Part shown: positions 16,626 through 25,903 of the stretch, in pieces | Position numbering within the stretch: position 1 is the first letter of the stretch | Layout: each line of letters opens with the position of its first letter | DNA from: Photobacterium alginatilyticum | GTDB lineage: Bacteria; Pseudomonadota; Gammaproteobacteria; Enterobacterales; Vibrionaceae | NCBI RefSeq assembly: GCF_009910675.1 | Contig: NZ_RSEJ01000004.1 | Coordinates: 124,001-188,000, forward strand | DNA: 64,000 nt | Reading direction: 5' to 3' | Notes under the pieces: model-generated | Databases searched by the model: none | What the model saw: the letters and a program-made list of their open reading frames with translations, nothing else | What the model was told of the DNA's origin: nothing | Translations under genes and position numbers: made by a program

Positions 16626-16660
16626 ATGATGAGTGTTCAGCCTAACTGGACACTCATCAT
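16626..16660 (+). terminator. Hairpin after the sigma-factor gene
   Basis: ATGATGAGTGT-TCAG pairs with CTGG-ACACTCATCAT. The tail is pyrimidine-rich but not a pure T run. Confidence 0.55.
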
Positions 16661-16804
16661 GCTCTCCCCCTCTAACAGTGAGTAATTATGCTGTAACTTG
16701 CTAACTAAAACTGAGCTCAAACTCCAAATCATTACCACGTCAGCCCATCATGCAACTGTAATTCCCATATACTGCTGCTAACAAACAATTAACCAGGTAC
16801 TTCG

Positions 16805-17026
16805 ATGATTCGGAAATTAGTCAGTGCGACACTTATCATAACTCTGCTATCTAGCGCGTCTTATGTTTCTGCGAACAGCGAAAAGCATGAAAAATGCCTG
16901 AAGACACGCGCCAAAATAGAAAAGATTCACAATAAGATGCGGCAGAAATACACTAACAAACAAGCAGTGAAGTACCGTAAGCAACTGGATAAGCTGTATA
17001 AAGACGAATTTAAATTCTGTTTTTAG
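16805..17026 (+). CDS. Small exported basic protein
   Basis: A 73-residue protein. The signal peptide MIRKLVSATLIITLLSSASYVSA gives a mature part of about 50 residues. The mature part is highly charged and Lys-rich, with one Cys near each end (EKCLKTRAK and KFCF). These could form a disulfide in the periplasm. I do not recognise the family. It precedes a DUF1439-like lipoprotein gene by 80 bases on the same strand. Confidence 0.65.
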   Translation: MIRKLVSATLIITLLSSASYVSANSEKHEKCLKTRAKIEKIHNKMRQKYTNKQAVKYRKQLDKLYKDEFKFCF

Positions 17027-17108
17027 TGTTTCTTGTGTCTGAAGTGGCAGACAACAAATAGATTGCTGATACTTAAAGAATGTTTGAGTAAAACTTAGAA
17101 GGTCAGCA

Positions 17109-17648
17109 GTGAAGAAACTAGTCGCCTTACTCATTACTTTTGTATTGTCATCTTGCGCAAGTTACAGTGTAACTGAGGGTGAGATTCAAGATTATCTTGA
17201 TAGTCGTGCTGCTTTTGAGAGAACTGTAGGAATAAAAGGGTTAGCCTACGCCAATGTTAAGTTCAGTGACATAAAAGTTGGCATAGGACGAGTGGCTGAT
17301 GATCGAGTAAGTCTAGACGCCAAATCTCAGGCAAAACTCATGATATCGGGCCAACGGCAACAAGAGGTGGCCATAGATGTCAGCTTTAGTGCAGTGCCCT
17401 ATTATGACAAGGATGAAGGCGCTATTTTCTTGAATGATCTTGAGGTTGAATCGCTAGAGTTCACACCTGATGAATTAACAAACTTTGCCAGCAAACAGTT
17501 ACTGTCCTCAGTTGTTGAAATGGTTGGCCAGCTGATTCTGACCCAACCCGTTTACCGACTCGATGAAGAGGATACAAAACAGTCGCTGCTAAAAACGGCA
17601 AAGCCAGAGTTATTGATAAAGAACCATTCATTGGTAGTACAAATGTAG
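17109..17648 (+). CDS. DUF1439 (YceB-like) lipoprotein
   Basis: A 179-residue lipoprotein from GTG 17109, preceded by AGAAGG. The signal MKKLVALLITFVLSSC ends in lipobox LSSC. YSVTEGEIQDYLDSRAAFE begins the mature domain, and the strand pattern (VKFSDIKVGIG, AKLMISGQ, FLNDLEVESLEF) fits DUF1439, represented by E. coli YceB and structurally related to lipid-binding TULIP-like domains. It is probably anchored in the outer membrane. Its function is unknown. Confidence 0.8.
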   Translation: MKKLVALLITFVLSSCASYSVTEGEIQDYLDSRAAFERTVGIKGLAYANVKFSDIKVGIGRVADDRVSLDAKSQAKLMISGQRQQEVAIDVSFSAVPYYDKDEGAIFLNDLEVESLEFTPDELTNFASKQLLSSVVEMVGQLILTQPVYRLDEEDTKQSLLKTAKPELLIKNHSLVVQM

Positions 17649-17723
17649 CCAAGGACTCCATCCTAGAGCCCCGAATATACCTGACTTCATACCTAGTTTG
17701 TAATTAGTTTCGTATCTACCTTC

Positions 17724-18023
17724 TTAGTTGGCGTCGTTCTTGGATTGGTCTAGAAAATTGGTGCCAGCAGCCTCATCAATAATGTGTACTGCCCGCTCAG
17801 CTTCGAAGGCTTTTTTCATGGCTTCTGCAGCATAATCTCGTACTGTTTTCCCTTGCGTGCTAATGGTGATAATTATGAATAGCAGTACCATTAATACCCC
17901 AGATGAGACAGCAACAATCACCTTTCTGACAATACGCTTCTCAGATTGACGAAGTTCTTCTTGAATTAGCTCAAGTACATCATAATTGGTAAGATTTGGT
18001 CGAACTTTTCTTTTTATCGTCAT
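17724..18023 (-). CDS. Small single-pass membrane protein
   Basis: A 99-residue protein with a basic N-terminus (MTIKRKVRPNLTNYDVLEL), an amphipathic helix (IQEELRQSEKRIVRK), one transmembrane segment (about 36-55, VIVAVSSGVLMVLLFIIITI) and a helical C-terminal tail. I do not recognise the family. It converges with the DUF1439 gene, and no partner gene is adjacent. Confidence 0.6.
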   Translation of the reverse strand: MTIKRKVRPNLTNYDVLELIQEELRQSEKRIVRKVIVAVSSGVLMVLLFIIITISTQGKTVRDYAAEAMKKAFEAERAVHIIDEAAGTNFLDQSKNDAN

Positions 18024-18217
18024 TTGTTGTGTTCAAGTGTGTATGTAATACCAAAACACTAGCAGGACTGACTTAACATTAGCTTAATCAACAAAATATC
18101 CCGATAGATTTCACTTATTAAGCCTGTTTTTACAGTGTTTATATTTATAACGTGAATGATGTATGGATATTTCATTTAGATACAAATTATAAAGTTATAG
18201 TGCGTTAGGGATAAGAA

Positions 18218-18243
18218 AAATAGCAGCCTTTTGGCTGCTATTT
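18218..18243 (-). terminator. Rho-independent terminator of chrA
   Basis: AAATAGCAGCC pairs with GGCTGCTATTT around TTTT. On the minus strand it runs into a T-rich tail, 10 bases after the chrA stop. Confidence 0.8.
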
Positions 18244-18253
18244 GAATATTGGC

Positions 18254-19402
18254 TTAGATGATAAATTTATACCCGGTGAACAAGATGATCAGTAGCCAGA
18301 CAGGACAACTACGATACTTCAGTAGAAGGTAACCCACGACGACAGCAAGAACATCTAAAACTGATCCTATTGATGTCAGAAGCACAGGCTTAACAAATGC
18401 ACTAGCCAACAAGCCTACAACACTGGCGTTAACAAGCATAATCGATGACTTCAACCGGCTATGGTTAACTAAAGCACTCCACGCAGGCAGGAAAGCAAAC
18501 AGCAAAAGACTTCCTGGTAGGAAAACAGCAATGGTTGCAACCAAGCTGCCTAATACTGGGCTATCGGCAAATGCAGATGCACCGAGATAACTCGCCATCG
18601 TAAACATCGGGCCTGGTACAAGCTGCGCAGAGGCATAGGCACTCAGAAACGTATCCTGGCTGACCATTCCATCAAGCATTGGTTCCAACAGCGGCAGTAC
18701 TACGTGCCCACCACCAAAGACAAAACTACCCGCCTGATAGAAGATATTAAACAAACCAAACAGTTCTAACTGCCCTGCGAGCATCGGCATGCCGACAAGT
18801 AACAGAGCAAAGAAACCCAGTATAAAGACGTTTGGCTTAATAAGCGTATTCTCACCCGAGTCTGACTGAGTGGCTCCGTCTTTAAATGAAAGTAAAAAGC
18901 CAAGTGTAGCAGCACAGAGAATAGGAAAGATCTGCCCTATCAATCCAGTGCTGAAATAGACTCCTACCGCCGCCAAACAGGCGACGCTGAAGGTCAACTT
19001 TCCGGTCAGATTCTTCCTGGCCATTCCCCAAAGCGCATCTGCGACCACAACAACAGCCAATAGCTTCGCAGCCTGTATAACAGTGTCGATGATAGCGACA
19101 TCATTGTACTGCTGGTTACCAATAGCCAATAACGTCAGCAGCAAAAAAGATGGAAAGGTAAAGCCGATGAACGCCGAAGCTGCACCAAGATAACCCGCCT
19201 TCTTATAACCGATATACATACCAAGTTGGCTACTTGCCGGGCCAGGCAAAAACTGACACAAAGCGACTGCGTGAGTGAAGTCCTGATCACTCAGCCATTT
19301 TCTATTCTGAACGAACTCCCGCTGGAAATAACCGATGTGAGCGGCAGGCCCCCCAAAACTGTATAAACCCAAAACAAAGAATCGCCATAACACTTTAAAC
19401 AT
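18254..19402 (-). CDS. chrA: Chromate-transporter (CHR) family protein, two-domain type
   Basis: A 382-residue membrane protein with two homologous halves. The N-half opens LGLYSFGGPAAHIGYFQREF with LPGPASSQLGMYIGY. The C-half has AGSFVFGGGHVVLPLLE and LVPGPMFTMASYLGA. CHR proteins of this length export chromate, probably by anion exchange. ATG 19402 is chosen over the longer frame because AGGAGGT lies just before it. A LysR gene is divergent across 490 bp and may regulate it. Transport of another anion cannot be excluded. Confidence 0.88.
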   Translation of the reverse strand: MFKVLWRFFVLGLYSFGGPAAHIGYFQREFVQNRKWLSDQDFTHAVALCQFLPGPASSQLGMYIGYKKAGYLGAASAFIGFTFPSFLLLTLLAIGNQQYNDVAIIDTVIQAAKLLAVVVVADALWGMARKNLTGKLTFSVACLAAVGVYFSTGLIGQIFPILCAATLGFLLSFKDGATQSDSGENTLIKPNVFILGFFALLLVGMPMLAGQLELFGLFNIFYQAGSFVFGGGHVVLPLLEPMLDGMVSQDTFLSAYASAQLVPGPMFTMASYLGASAFADSPVLGSLVATIAVFLPGSLLLFAFLPAWSALVNHSRLKSSIMLVNASVVGLLASAFVKPVLLTSIGSVLDVLAVVVGYLLLKYRSCPVWLLIILFTGYKFII

Positions 19403-19893
19403 ACAACCTCCTAATGAGGCTTCATCATAGTCAACCACATTAAATTAATAAAATCGTTCAATTTGATGATCCACATCGATTAAATCAATAGTAAAAGACG
19501 CACATCCAAAGATCCTTGATGATCAGAATAAAAAACTGATCGGTAGTAATGGGTGTAATTTAGTTACAAAACTAGAGTTAGTATTGTTTACACACAAAAA
19601 CTATAATGTAAGACACTGAAATGTCTAAAGTAAATATTTACTAACCTACTATCAGTAAGTGACTGCTACTCAAAGCAAACAAACGATTATTCTGTATGGG
19701 CTGGATTTATGAATATCTACAAGATCTTAGGCTTAATAGTGAGATCTTCTTCTTATTACAGAGATATATTGAGGAGCGTGCGTAAGGTACCGATAAATTT
19801 CACTGTGACATTGTCACAGACCATGACCTAGATTATTTACCGGTTTGTAATCAATGGTATACTTTTAATGTTGTCTCTTTATGGTTCTCCCCT
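19403..19893. other. Divergent intergenic region chrA-lysR
   Basis: A 490-bp AT-rich spacer holding the promoters of both genes. Short dyads such as TTGATGATC-rich segments near 19455-19530 could be LysR contact sites, but none is clear enough to mark. No ORF is supported. Confidence 0.4.
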
Positions 19894-20823
19894 ATGCTAG
19901 AAAATCTTCAACAAATGGTCATCCTCGCTACTGTTGGTCACGAACAAAACTTCACTCGTGCAGCAGAGCGCCTTGGCATCTCGAAATCACAAGTCAGTAA
20001 GCAGATTCGTTTTCTTGAAGAACGATTAGGCTGTCAGTTGGTACAGCGTAGTACTCGCGCCGTAGCACTAACAGATATAGGTTTGCAGTATTCGGAGTAC
20101 GGTCAGCAGTTACTGGATACAGTCAGTGAAGCTGAAGCAATGGTCGCAGGTTACCGTAATGAGATTAAAGGCGTGCTTCGCGTCGGTATTGCGCAGTCAT
20201 TTGGTAATGCCAACATTACATCGGCACTGGCCGAGTTCCAAAAATCCCATCCAGATCTAGAGCTTGAAGTCAGTTTATTTGACCACCGCCCTAACCTGCT
20301 TGAAGAAGGCTTTGACTGTTGGGTTGCAATTCACGAACACCCACCTGAAGGTATGGTGGCACGTAAACTAGCCGACTGTAAGTTTGTTGTCGTTGCATCG
20401 CCAGACTATCTGAAAAATCATGGCACGCCATCATCACCAAGTGAATTGCGTAAACATAACTGCATTACTTACCAAAGTCGTGAACGAAAATACGTTAACT
20501 GGGAATTCACACGCGATGGTGTAAGACAATCAATTCGAGCAAGAGGCACTTATCGTATCGATAACGCGCCGGCGGTTCTCGATGCAGCATTGTCTGGATT
20601 GGGCATTGCCTACCTGGCTACCTACCTAATTAATGATGAAATCGAGACTGGTAGACTTGTTGAACTACTACCTGAGTGGAAAGCTGACGTAGAACTGCCG
20701 ATTTATGCTGTGTACCCACGCCGCAAATATCTCGCGCCTAAGGTTCGTTCATTTATAGATTTCATGTCTGAAAGTATGGCAGTTCCGCCTTACCGTACCC
20801 CCAACCCCGCCATTAAACGCTAG
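19894..20823 (+). CDS. LysR-family transcriptional regulator
   Basis: A 309-residue regulator. The N-terminal winged helix-turn-helix is typical: FTRAAERLGISKSQVSKQIRFLEERLG, then LVQRSTRAVALTDIG. The effector domain starts at GVLRVGIAQSFG and contains DCWVAIHEHP and LDAALSGLGIAYLATYL. It resembles the CrgA-like subgroup. The gene is divergent from chrA, the usual placement for a regulator of its neighbour. The inducer is not visible. Confidence 0.9.
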   Translation: MLENLQQMVILATVGHEQNFTRAAERLGISKSQVSKQIRFLEERLGCQLVQRSTRAVALTDIGLQYSEYGQQLLDTVSEAEAMVAGYRNEIKGVLRVGIAQSFGNANITSALAEFQKSHPDLELEVSLFDHRPNLLEEGFDCWVAIHEHPPEGMVARKLADCKFVVVASPDYLKNHGTPSSPSELRKHNCITYQSRERKYVNWEFTRDGVRQSIRARGTYRIDNAPAVLDAALSGLGIAYLATYLINDEIETGRLVELLPEWKADVELPIYAVYPRRKYLAPKVRSFIDFMSESMAVPPYRTPNPAIKR

Positions 20824-20875
20824 ACAGGCAAATTCCTTCTCAATTCTGTAGTTGTGATTCTAGAGAGATGTTCTA

Positions 20876-20906
20876 AACCTAAAGTAGTGCTTTACTGCTT
20901 TAGGTT
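20876..20906 (+). promoter_or_regulatory. Hairpin masking the ribosome site of the OmpA-like gene
   Basis: AACCTAAAG-T-AGT pairs with ACT-G-CTTTAGGTT. The 3' arm contains the only AGG before ATG 20912, so the stem would hide the ribosome site. It could also be the lysR terminator, though no T run follows. Confidence 0.45.
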
Positions 20907-20911
20907 GCCTA

Positions 20912-21460
20912 ATGTCGTGCAAACAAAAACAATGCTATTCGTTGATTCCGTACTTACTGAGCGGCATCTTGCTGGCTGGTTGCGGAAATGGAAGTGACGC
21001 CGTCACTAATAGCCAGGGACAACAATCAACATCTCCATCCTCTGTAGTACCAAGCGCTAAGATCCTGCTAACTGAACTGCCCGAAATGCGTCAAACTGTG
21101 TATTTTGAAAAAGATAGCTACGAACTTGATGCAACCAACCAACGTGATCTTGATGCTATAGCAGTCAGGCTCAGGCAACATCCCGACAGTTTCATTGTCG
21201 TGGTTGGACACAGTGATGACAGTGGCAACGAAGAAGAAAATATTGTGCTTTCCTATGAACGTGCGTTTAGTGTCGCTATCTATATTTCATCTGTTTTTGG
21301 AGTCGAAGAGGAAAGAATCCAGATAGTTGCGGCGGGTTATAGCGAAAAGATCGCGAAGGGTTCATCAGAGGCAGAAAAAAGAAAAAACCGGCGGGTTGAA
21401 GTGTTGTCTCCTAAAGCGATAGTAAGAACCTTGAGTGCCACTCCCGATCCTAAATATTAA
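20912..21460 (+). CDS. OmpA-family lipoprotein
   Basis: A 182-residue lipoprotein. The signal ends in LLAGC (Cys24). A Ser/Gln-rich linker leads to an OmpA-like peptidoglycan-binding domain: VYFEKDSYELDATNQRDLDAI, VVVGHSDDSGN, LSYERAFSVAIYI, IQIVAAGYSEKIA and KRKNRRVEV. The Asp and Arg that hold meso-diaminopimelate are in place (HSDDSG, NRRVEV). It probably tethers the outer membrane to the wall. The usual GHTD reads GHSD here. Confidence 0.88.
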   Translation: MSCKQKQCYSLIPYLLSGILLAGCGNGSDAVTNSQGQQSTSPSSVVPSAKILLTELPEMRQTVYFEKDSYELDATNQRDLDAIAVRLRQHPDSFIVVVGHSDDSGNEEENIVLSYERAFSVAIYISSVFGVEEERIQIVAAGYSEKIAKGSSEAEKRKNRRVEVLSPKAIVRTLSATPDPKY

Positions 21461-21466
21461 ACTTGA

Positions 21467-21489
21467 CAGCAGGTAGTTAATACCTGCTG
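21467..21489. terminator. Bidirectional hairpin between convergent genes
   Basis: CAGCAGGTA and TACCTGCTG flank GTTAA, between the stops of the OmpA-like and acyltransferase genes. Confidence 0.6.
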
Positions 21490-21498
21490 CCAGTCATC

Positions 21499-22608
21499 TT
21501 ATTGCTGTTTTTTCAGTGCAGGAAATGCGTACATCTTCTTCAAGATATCGACTACACCTGCTGGCAAATCAGATAGCTTTTCAGAGAATCGTGTTTTCTC
21601 TGCATCTGTAACAGACTCATGCGCCTGGTCTGCTGCAATATAGTTCGCCGGAAACAAGTGATAGTTTTCGGTGATCTGGCGATCAACTTCTTCAGCCAGT
21701 TCTTCTGGTGTTTCAAACGGTGCCTTGATCACATCGCCAAAGCTAACATGAATGCGGCGCTTTTGGCCCACAATGCCCTGGATAATACTTTCTATATCCT
21801 CGAGTTCGCCTTTCTCGTAGCTACCAGACGTTGCTTTCTCGTAAAGCTCTTTTGCTTTGGCTACATCACATGGATCATTTTCATAGGAGATGGCAACCGG
21901 AACGATATTCAGCCCCGCGATAAACTCACTGAAAGATTGCTTGCGCTTGCGTCCTTCCATGAAAAACATTTTCAGAATCGCCGGATCCGTTCTATCGTTT
22001 CCGTCTTTGGCTCGTCCCTCTTTCTGAGCGATCCAGATAGAATTGCCGGTTTCAAGAGAGTGAGAAATGTAGCTTGAAAGCTGACCAAGTGCCTTCATCA
22101 TTTCGCGCGGCCCTTTCGCGGAACGCTTTACAATGAAGCTTTTGTTCAGGCGCATTAATTCTGTCGCACAAGGCTTCTTAAGCAGATTATCACCGATAGC
22201 GATGCGAACTGTTTTAAAGTTCTGCTTATAGAGACACCAGTTAACCATCGCAGGATCCATGGCGATATCACGATGGTTTGAAATAAACAGGTAAGACTGA
22301 TTCGGGTCAAGCTTCTCCATACCACTATTTGTGACACCGTCACATGAGTGATCAATGGTAGCGTTCATATATTTGGCGACCTGGAACTGAACGTCTTCTA
22401 CTGTCTTGACGCTAGACCATTTTTTAATCAGGAAGCGTTTGATCAACGGGATCAATAACCAGCCAAGTACGCCTGATAGTTGGGGAAAACGATAATTTAG
22501 GATTGCAGAAATGAATTCCTTATCGTTAACAAGGCGTTCAATTGCCTCACTTACTTCGTCATCGTTATACGGACGGATCTCTTTATATATATCGTTATCA
22601 GTTTGCAC
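21499..22608 (-). CDS. PlsC-type 1-acylglycerol-3-phosphate acyltransferase family protein
   Basis: A 369-residue acyltransferase. Motif I is SNHRDIAMDP (the NHxxxxD catalytic pair). Acceptor-binding blocks follow: LNKSFIVKRSAKGPREMM, SIWIAQKEGRAKDG and GLNIVPVAISYE. It is longer than PlsC (about 245 aa), with an N-terminal extension and a C-terminal helical part. It may therefore act on another lipid acceptor. It is likely peripheral on the inner membrane. It stands alone, convergent with the OmpA-like gene. Confidence 0.82.
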   Translation of the reverse strand: MQTDNDIYKEIRPYNDDEVSEAIERLVNDKEFISAILNYRFPQLSGVLGWLLIPLIKRFLIKKWSSVKTVEDVQFQVAKYMNATIDHSCDGVTNSGMEKLDPNQSYLFISNHRDIAMDPAMVNWCLYKQNFKTVRIAIGDNLLKKPCATELMRLNKSFIVKRSAKGPREMMKALGQLSSYISHSLETGNSIWIAQKEGRAKDGNDRTDPAILKMFFMEGRKRKQSFSEFIAGLNIVPVAISYENDPCDVAKAKELYEKATSGSYEKGELEDIESIIQGIVGQKRRIHVSFGDVIKAPFETPEELAEEVDRQITENYHLFPANYIAADQAHESVTDAEKTRFSEKLSDLPAGVVDILKKMYAFPALKKQQ

Positions 22609-22881
22609 AGTTATGCTTCATATAAAATAAAAACCGCGACATTTTACGCAGATTTATCAGTTTGCCCAATGACATGACGCAACTACCTGCCTGGTTGGAG
22701 GTCATACCACATAAATATGGATAGATTTCAAACACATTACCGTAATTTAAGTGATGGTGTCTGTTGTTAGCGTAGCAATTCTTACTAAAAATGCATCAAA
22801 TCACGGACTAATCCATGCCAATTATTGACGGTTTGCTTAAAACAGAACAATATGTGCGTGCTTTTTTGCTAGAGACTTACT

Positions 22882-23568
22882 ATGAAACAGGCTATAGAAT
22901 TTTCACACAACATTCAAAACTTCCTACACGTTGGCTCACGCCGCAAAAGTCATACTTCTTATATGATTGTTGTTCAGGAAGGCTCTGCGCTTGTCCGACT
23001 TGGTAAGCAAGAATTCTTAATCACGAAAGGTGCCGGTTTCTGGATCCCTTTTGACTGCCTACATGCACTCACCATTCTACCGGGAACTCAATATGACAAA
23101 GTCGAGTTTTCTGCCCGTTTAACAACGCCGGTATGTAAAGAAGCTGGCTTTTTCTCTGTCAGTAAGCTGTTAGCTGCACTGCTTGTCGAATTGCGGCAAG
23201 AATCCAAAACGCAGTCGCCTGATAGCCTTGACGGCCCGGCAGGCAATCTGCTGCGTGTAATAGCTGATCAAGCTGCTAAGTTAAAAGCTAAAACAAACTC
23301 ACTCTGTCCTGCTTTGCGCAATGACTATAATGGCAAGCTCAGCCAGTTGCTAAAAGGTGACAAGGTAACGGATAAACCAGCACTAGCCGCCATTTCGGAG
23401 ATCATTGGCTTTTCAAGCAGTGAGCTTGAAGCATGTATAGTAATGCGCGAGGCGCTTAAACTATCCCGCTCAGGCCGTAAACTTGAACAAATTGCGGATA
23501 CGCTGAATACACCGAAGGACACGATTGCCGCACTAGCAAAACCGATTCTTGGACAAGAACTCGGTTAG
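22882..23568 (+). CDS. AraC-type cupin sensor protein with degenerate C-terminal domain
   Basis: A 228-residue protein. Residues 20-90 form the cupin typical of AraC effector domains (SYMIVVQEGSALVRLG, FWIPFDCLHALTIL). The C-terminal half is helical, but the standard AraC double helix-turn-helix signature is poor. RSGRKLEQIADTLNTPKDTIAALAKPI reads like one helix-turn-helix. It is probably a transcriptional regulator. Its ligand is unknown. It stands alone with a terminator behind it. Confidence 0.65.
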   Translation: MKQAIEFSHNIQNFLHVGSRRKSHTSYMIVVQEGSALVRLGKQEFLITKGAGFWIPFDCLHALTILPGTQYDKVEFSARLTTPVCKEAGFFSVSKLLAALLVELRQESKTQSPDSLDGPAGNLLRVIADQAAKLKAKTNSLCPALRNDYNGKLSQLLKGDKVTDKPALAAISEIIGFSSSELEACIVMREALKLSRSGRKLEQIADTLNTPKDTIAALAKPILGQELG

Positions 23569-23592
23569 CGTTCGAAATAAGCTAGACGAAAT

Positions 23593-23617
23593 AAAGCGAC
23601 GTGCCAACGTCGCTTTT
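23593..23617 (+). terminator. Rho-independent terminator of the cupin gene
   Basis: AAAGCGACGT pairs with ACGTCGCTTT around GCCA, followed by T and A bases. Confidence 0.75.
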
Positions 23618-23663
23618 AAAATAGAAGTGGTAAATTTGATGCGGTGACCGGTGGTGTATATGG

Positions 23664-24233
23664 TTACTGAAAAGGGATCTCGACTTGTAGCGAGATATCA
23701 TCTAGGTTTTCACCATGCCAGCGATAGTCGACCCTGACGCGTGTTGAACGGCCGTCTTCCCCACCCACGCCAAAACTCATTTGTAATCCGTGGTTTTTAA
23801 TCCACTCTTCGGCGTCTCTCATCGACTCGATATCGGGATCCTCGTACTTGGCCGGAACCCAAACACCAAGGCCGAAAAACTGTGAATTAGACTTTGATTT
23901 GGACGACACTACTGGCGAGCCATTGTTGCCTTGCCAGTCATCCCAGAAATCACTTTCAGTCTTTGACTCAGGCTTCCATGCTTGCTGGGTTTGTTGACGC
24001 TCGGCAGGAACATAAGAATCTGGTGGCGAATCGTTGATAACGCTGCAAGACGTCGAAAAGGTTTTTTGCTCTTCGACCGTCATGCCAGCTAGCTGACTTG
24101 CTGTAAATTGTTCACAAGGCATAGCCCAAGCATAAGCGCTTATTGAACTGGCTATGAAAGCATAGATATATGATCTTATCTTACAACTGCTCAAAACAAG
24201 CCTTCCGATACCATGGTGAAATAACAAGGTCAC
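23664..24233 (-). CDS. Exported hypothetical protein
   Basis: A 189-residue protein with a signal-like N-terminus (SYIYAFIASSISAYAWA, cleavage after AWA). Cys residues at MPCEQF and STSCSV could bridge. A Gln/Ser-rich middle precedes the C-terminal block FFGLGVWVPAKYEDPDIES through RVRVDYRWHGENLDDISLQVEIPF, which looks like a beta-strand meander. I do not recognise the family. It lies 19 bases downstream of the nadD-like gene on the same strand and may be cotranscribed. Confidence 0.65.
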   Translation of the reverse strand: MTLLFHHGIGRLVLSSCKIRSYIYAFIASSISAYAWAMPCEQFTASQLAGMTVEEQKTFSTSCSVINDSPPDSYVPAERQQTQQAWKPESKTESDFWDDWQGNNGSPVVSSKSKSNSQFFGLGVWVPAKYEDPDIESMRDAEEWIKNHGLQMSFGVGGEDGRSTRVRVDYRWHGENLDDISLQVEIPFQ

Positions 24234-24252
24234 CCGATATCGTTATTGCTTG

Positions 24253-24798
24253 TCATTGATCCTTGGTGCTGGTCTCGTGAAAGCAATAACGCGTTCGGTC
24301 ATCAAGCATTCTAGCCACTGTTGGAGTCGTTAAGTGTGAGATGGAACGCTTATTGACAATATTATCACGTAAATTTGTGCTTCGTATGCTAACCGTCTCC
24401 GGACATGCCAGGATTTGCCATTTTTTGACAATTTCCTGACAATTGTAAAACTTCGCAAAATTAAGAAAGTTATCCGGACCAAGCACAAATGTAAGCTCAG
24501 CATCTGGTATTTGCTGCTGCAACTTGCAAAGTACTGCATAGGTCGTTATAGGCTCGTTACCGACAGCCATCTCTTGCTCCAACCGTGATAGCTCCAGGTT
24601 TGGCAGGTTGAGATCATCGATAAAAGCATCAACCAATTCACAACGGGCATCATAGTCGATCATCACTTTTCCCCACGCATGCGCATAGCTTGGCAACAGT
24701 AATACGCGGTCGAAGCGCTGCAGCCTTTCTAGCACAGATTTATGCCCCAGACTGGGCGGATTAAATGCGCTACCAAACACGGCAATTGATGCTGTCAT
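24253..24798 (-). CDS. Nicotinate/nicotinamide nucleotide adenylyltransferase-like protein
   Basis: A 181-residue nucleotidyltransferase. GSAFNPPSLGHKSVLERL is the T/HxGH-type dinucleotide-binding start of NadD/NadM enzymes. FVLGPDNFLNFAKFY and SIRSTNLRDNI correspond to the substrate loop and the ISSTxIR motif. It adds AMP to nicotinate or nicotinamide mononucleotide to form the NAD precursor. It is divergent from nadE, which completes NAD synthesis. The housekeeping nadD usually sits by holA and rlpB, so this is probably a second, short enzyme. Confidence 0.8.
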   Translation of the reverse strand: MTASIAVFGSAFNPPSLGHKSVLERLQRFDRVLLLPSYAHAWGKVMIDYDARCELVDAFIDDLNLPNLELSRLEQEMAVGNEPITTYAVLCKLQQQIPDAELTFVLGPDNFLNFAKFYNCQEIVKKWQILACPETVSIRSTNLRDNIVNKRSISHLTTPTVARMLDDRTRYCFHETSTKDQ

Positions 24799-24981
24799 GA
24801 CTAGAATGCCCCTTTTTTATACCGATTTATCATTAATTTGGATTTATTGTGAGTTCAGGATTGATCCTGCCTTAGAGTTATCGCATGATTTTGGTAAAGA
24901 TTTAATGCAAACCTGAATTTTTTTGCATTCGGTTGAGCTAAATGATTAGAAACTGGGCAACGCCCTGAGGATTCATTCACT

Positions 24982-25818
24982 ATGGAACAGCTTATTCGCG
25001 CAGAGATGCGTGTCCTGCCAGAAATTGATGTCGATTTCGAAATTCAACGCCGTGTCGGTTTTATTCAGCATAAACTGAAGCAGGCAAACTGCAAGTCTCT
25101 GGTTCTTGGGATCAGTGGCGGTATCGATTCCACACTTTGCGGTCGATTGGCTCAGCTTGCAATTAACAGACTGAATGACGAAACCAACACGCAAGATTAT
25201 CAATTTATCGCAGTTCGTCTGCCTTACGGTGAACAACACGACGAAGACGAAGCACAGCTGGCTCTTTCATTTATTCAACCGACCCACTCCATCAGTATAA
25301 ACATCAAAGACGGTGTAGACGGTAGCCATGCCAGAACCCTCGAGGCGTTGGAAGGTACGGAGCTTCTGCCTTCATGTCACAACAAAGTCGACTTTGTAAA
25401 AGGCAATGTAAAGGCACGTGCCCGCATGATTGCCCAGTATGAAGTGGCTGGCCTTGTCGGTGGTATGGTTCTGGGTACTGATCATTCAGCGGAAAATATT
25501 ACCGGCTTCTATACCAAGTTTGGTGATGGTGCTTGCGATCTTGCCCCTCTATTTGGCTTGAACAAGCGTCAGGTACGTCAACTTGCTGCTGCACTGGGTG
25601 CGCCGGAACTTCTTGTGAAGAAAGTACCGACAGCGGATCTGGAAGAGCTTGCGCCGCAGAAACCCGATGAGCATGCACTACTGGTAACTTACGATCAAAT
25701 TGATGACTTCCTGGAAGGAAAGCCGGTTGAGACAGAAGTTGCAGAGCGTTTAGTTGAAATCTACCAGGCTACACAACATAAGCGTCAGCCAATTCCGACA
25801 ATTTACGACGAAGAATAA
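24982..25818 (+). CDS. nadE: NH3-dependent NAD synthetase
   Basis: A 278-residue enzyme that amidates nicotinic acid adenine dinucleotide to NAD using ATP and ammonia. The PP-loop [16 protein letters not shown] (around residue 42) and the product-binding block [19 protein letters not shown] are canonical. There is no glutaminase domain, so ammonia is the donor. The length equals the E. coli enzyme. It is divergent from the nadD-like gene across 183 bp and followed by a perfect terminator. Confidence 0.96.
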   Translation: MEQLIRAEMRVLPEIDVDFEIQRRVGFIQHKLKQANCKSLVLGISGGIDSTLCGRLAQLAINRLNDETNTQDYQFIAVRLPYGEQHDEDEAQLALSFIQPTHSISINIKDGVDGSHARTLEALEGTELLPSCHNKVDFVKGNVKARARMIAQYEVAGLVGGMVLGTDHSAENITGFYTKFGDGACDLAPLFGLNKRQVRQLAAALGAPELLVKKVPTADLEELAPQKPDEHALLVTYDQIDDFLEGKPVETEVAERLVEIYQATQHKRQPIPTIYDEE

Positions 25819-25840
25819 TTCGACACAAATTCGCTAATAA

Positions 25841-25871
25841 ACGTAAAAAGGGGCTAAGCCCCTTTTTACGT
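25841..25871. terminator. Bidirectional terminator after nadE
   Basis: ACGTAAAAAGGGGC pairs perfectly with GCCCCTTTTTACGT around TAA. It serves nadE and the convergent HD hydrolase gene. Confidence 0.88.
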
Positions 25872-25903
25872 TGTGCTATATAGTTACGCTATATTATTCC
25901 TTG

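Noticed and set aside
16626..16660. Small RNA after the sigma-factor gene
   Set aside because: The hairpin fits a terminator, and there is no separate promoter or Hfq-type U tail.
22815..23006. Plus-strand 63-aa ORF before the cupin gene
   Set aside because: It overlaps the cupin gene in another frame and reads as out-of-frame sequence of it.
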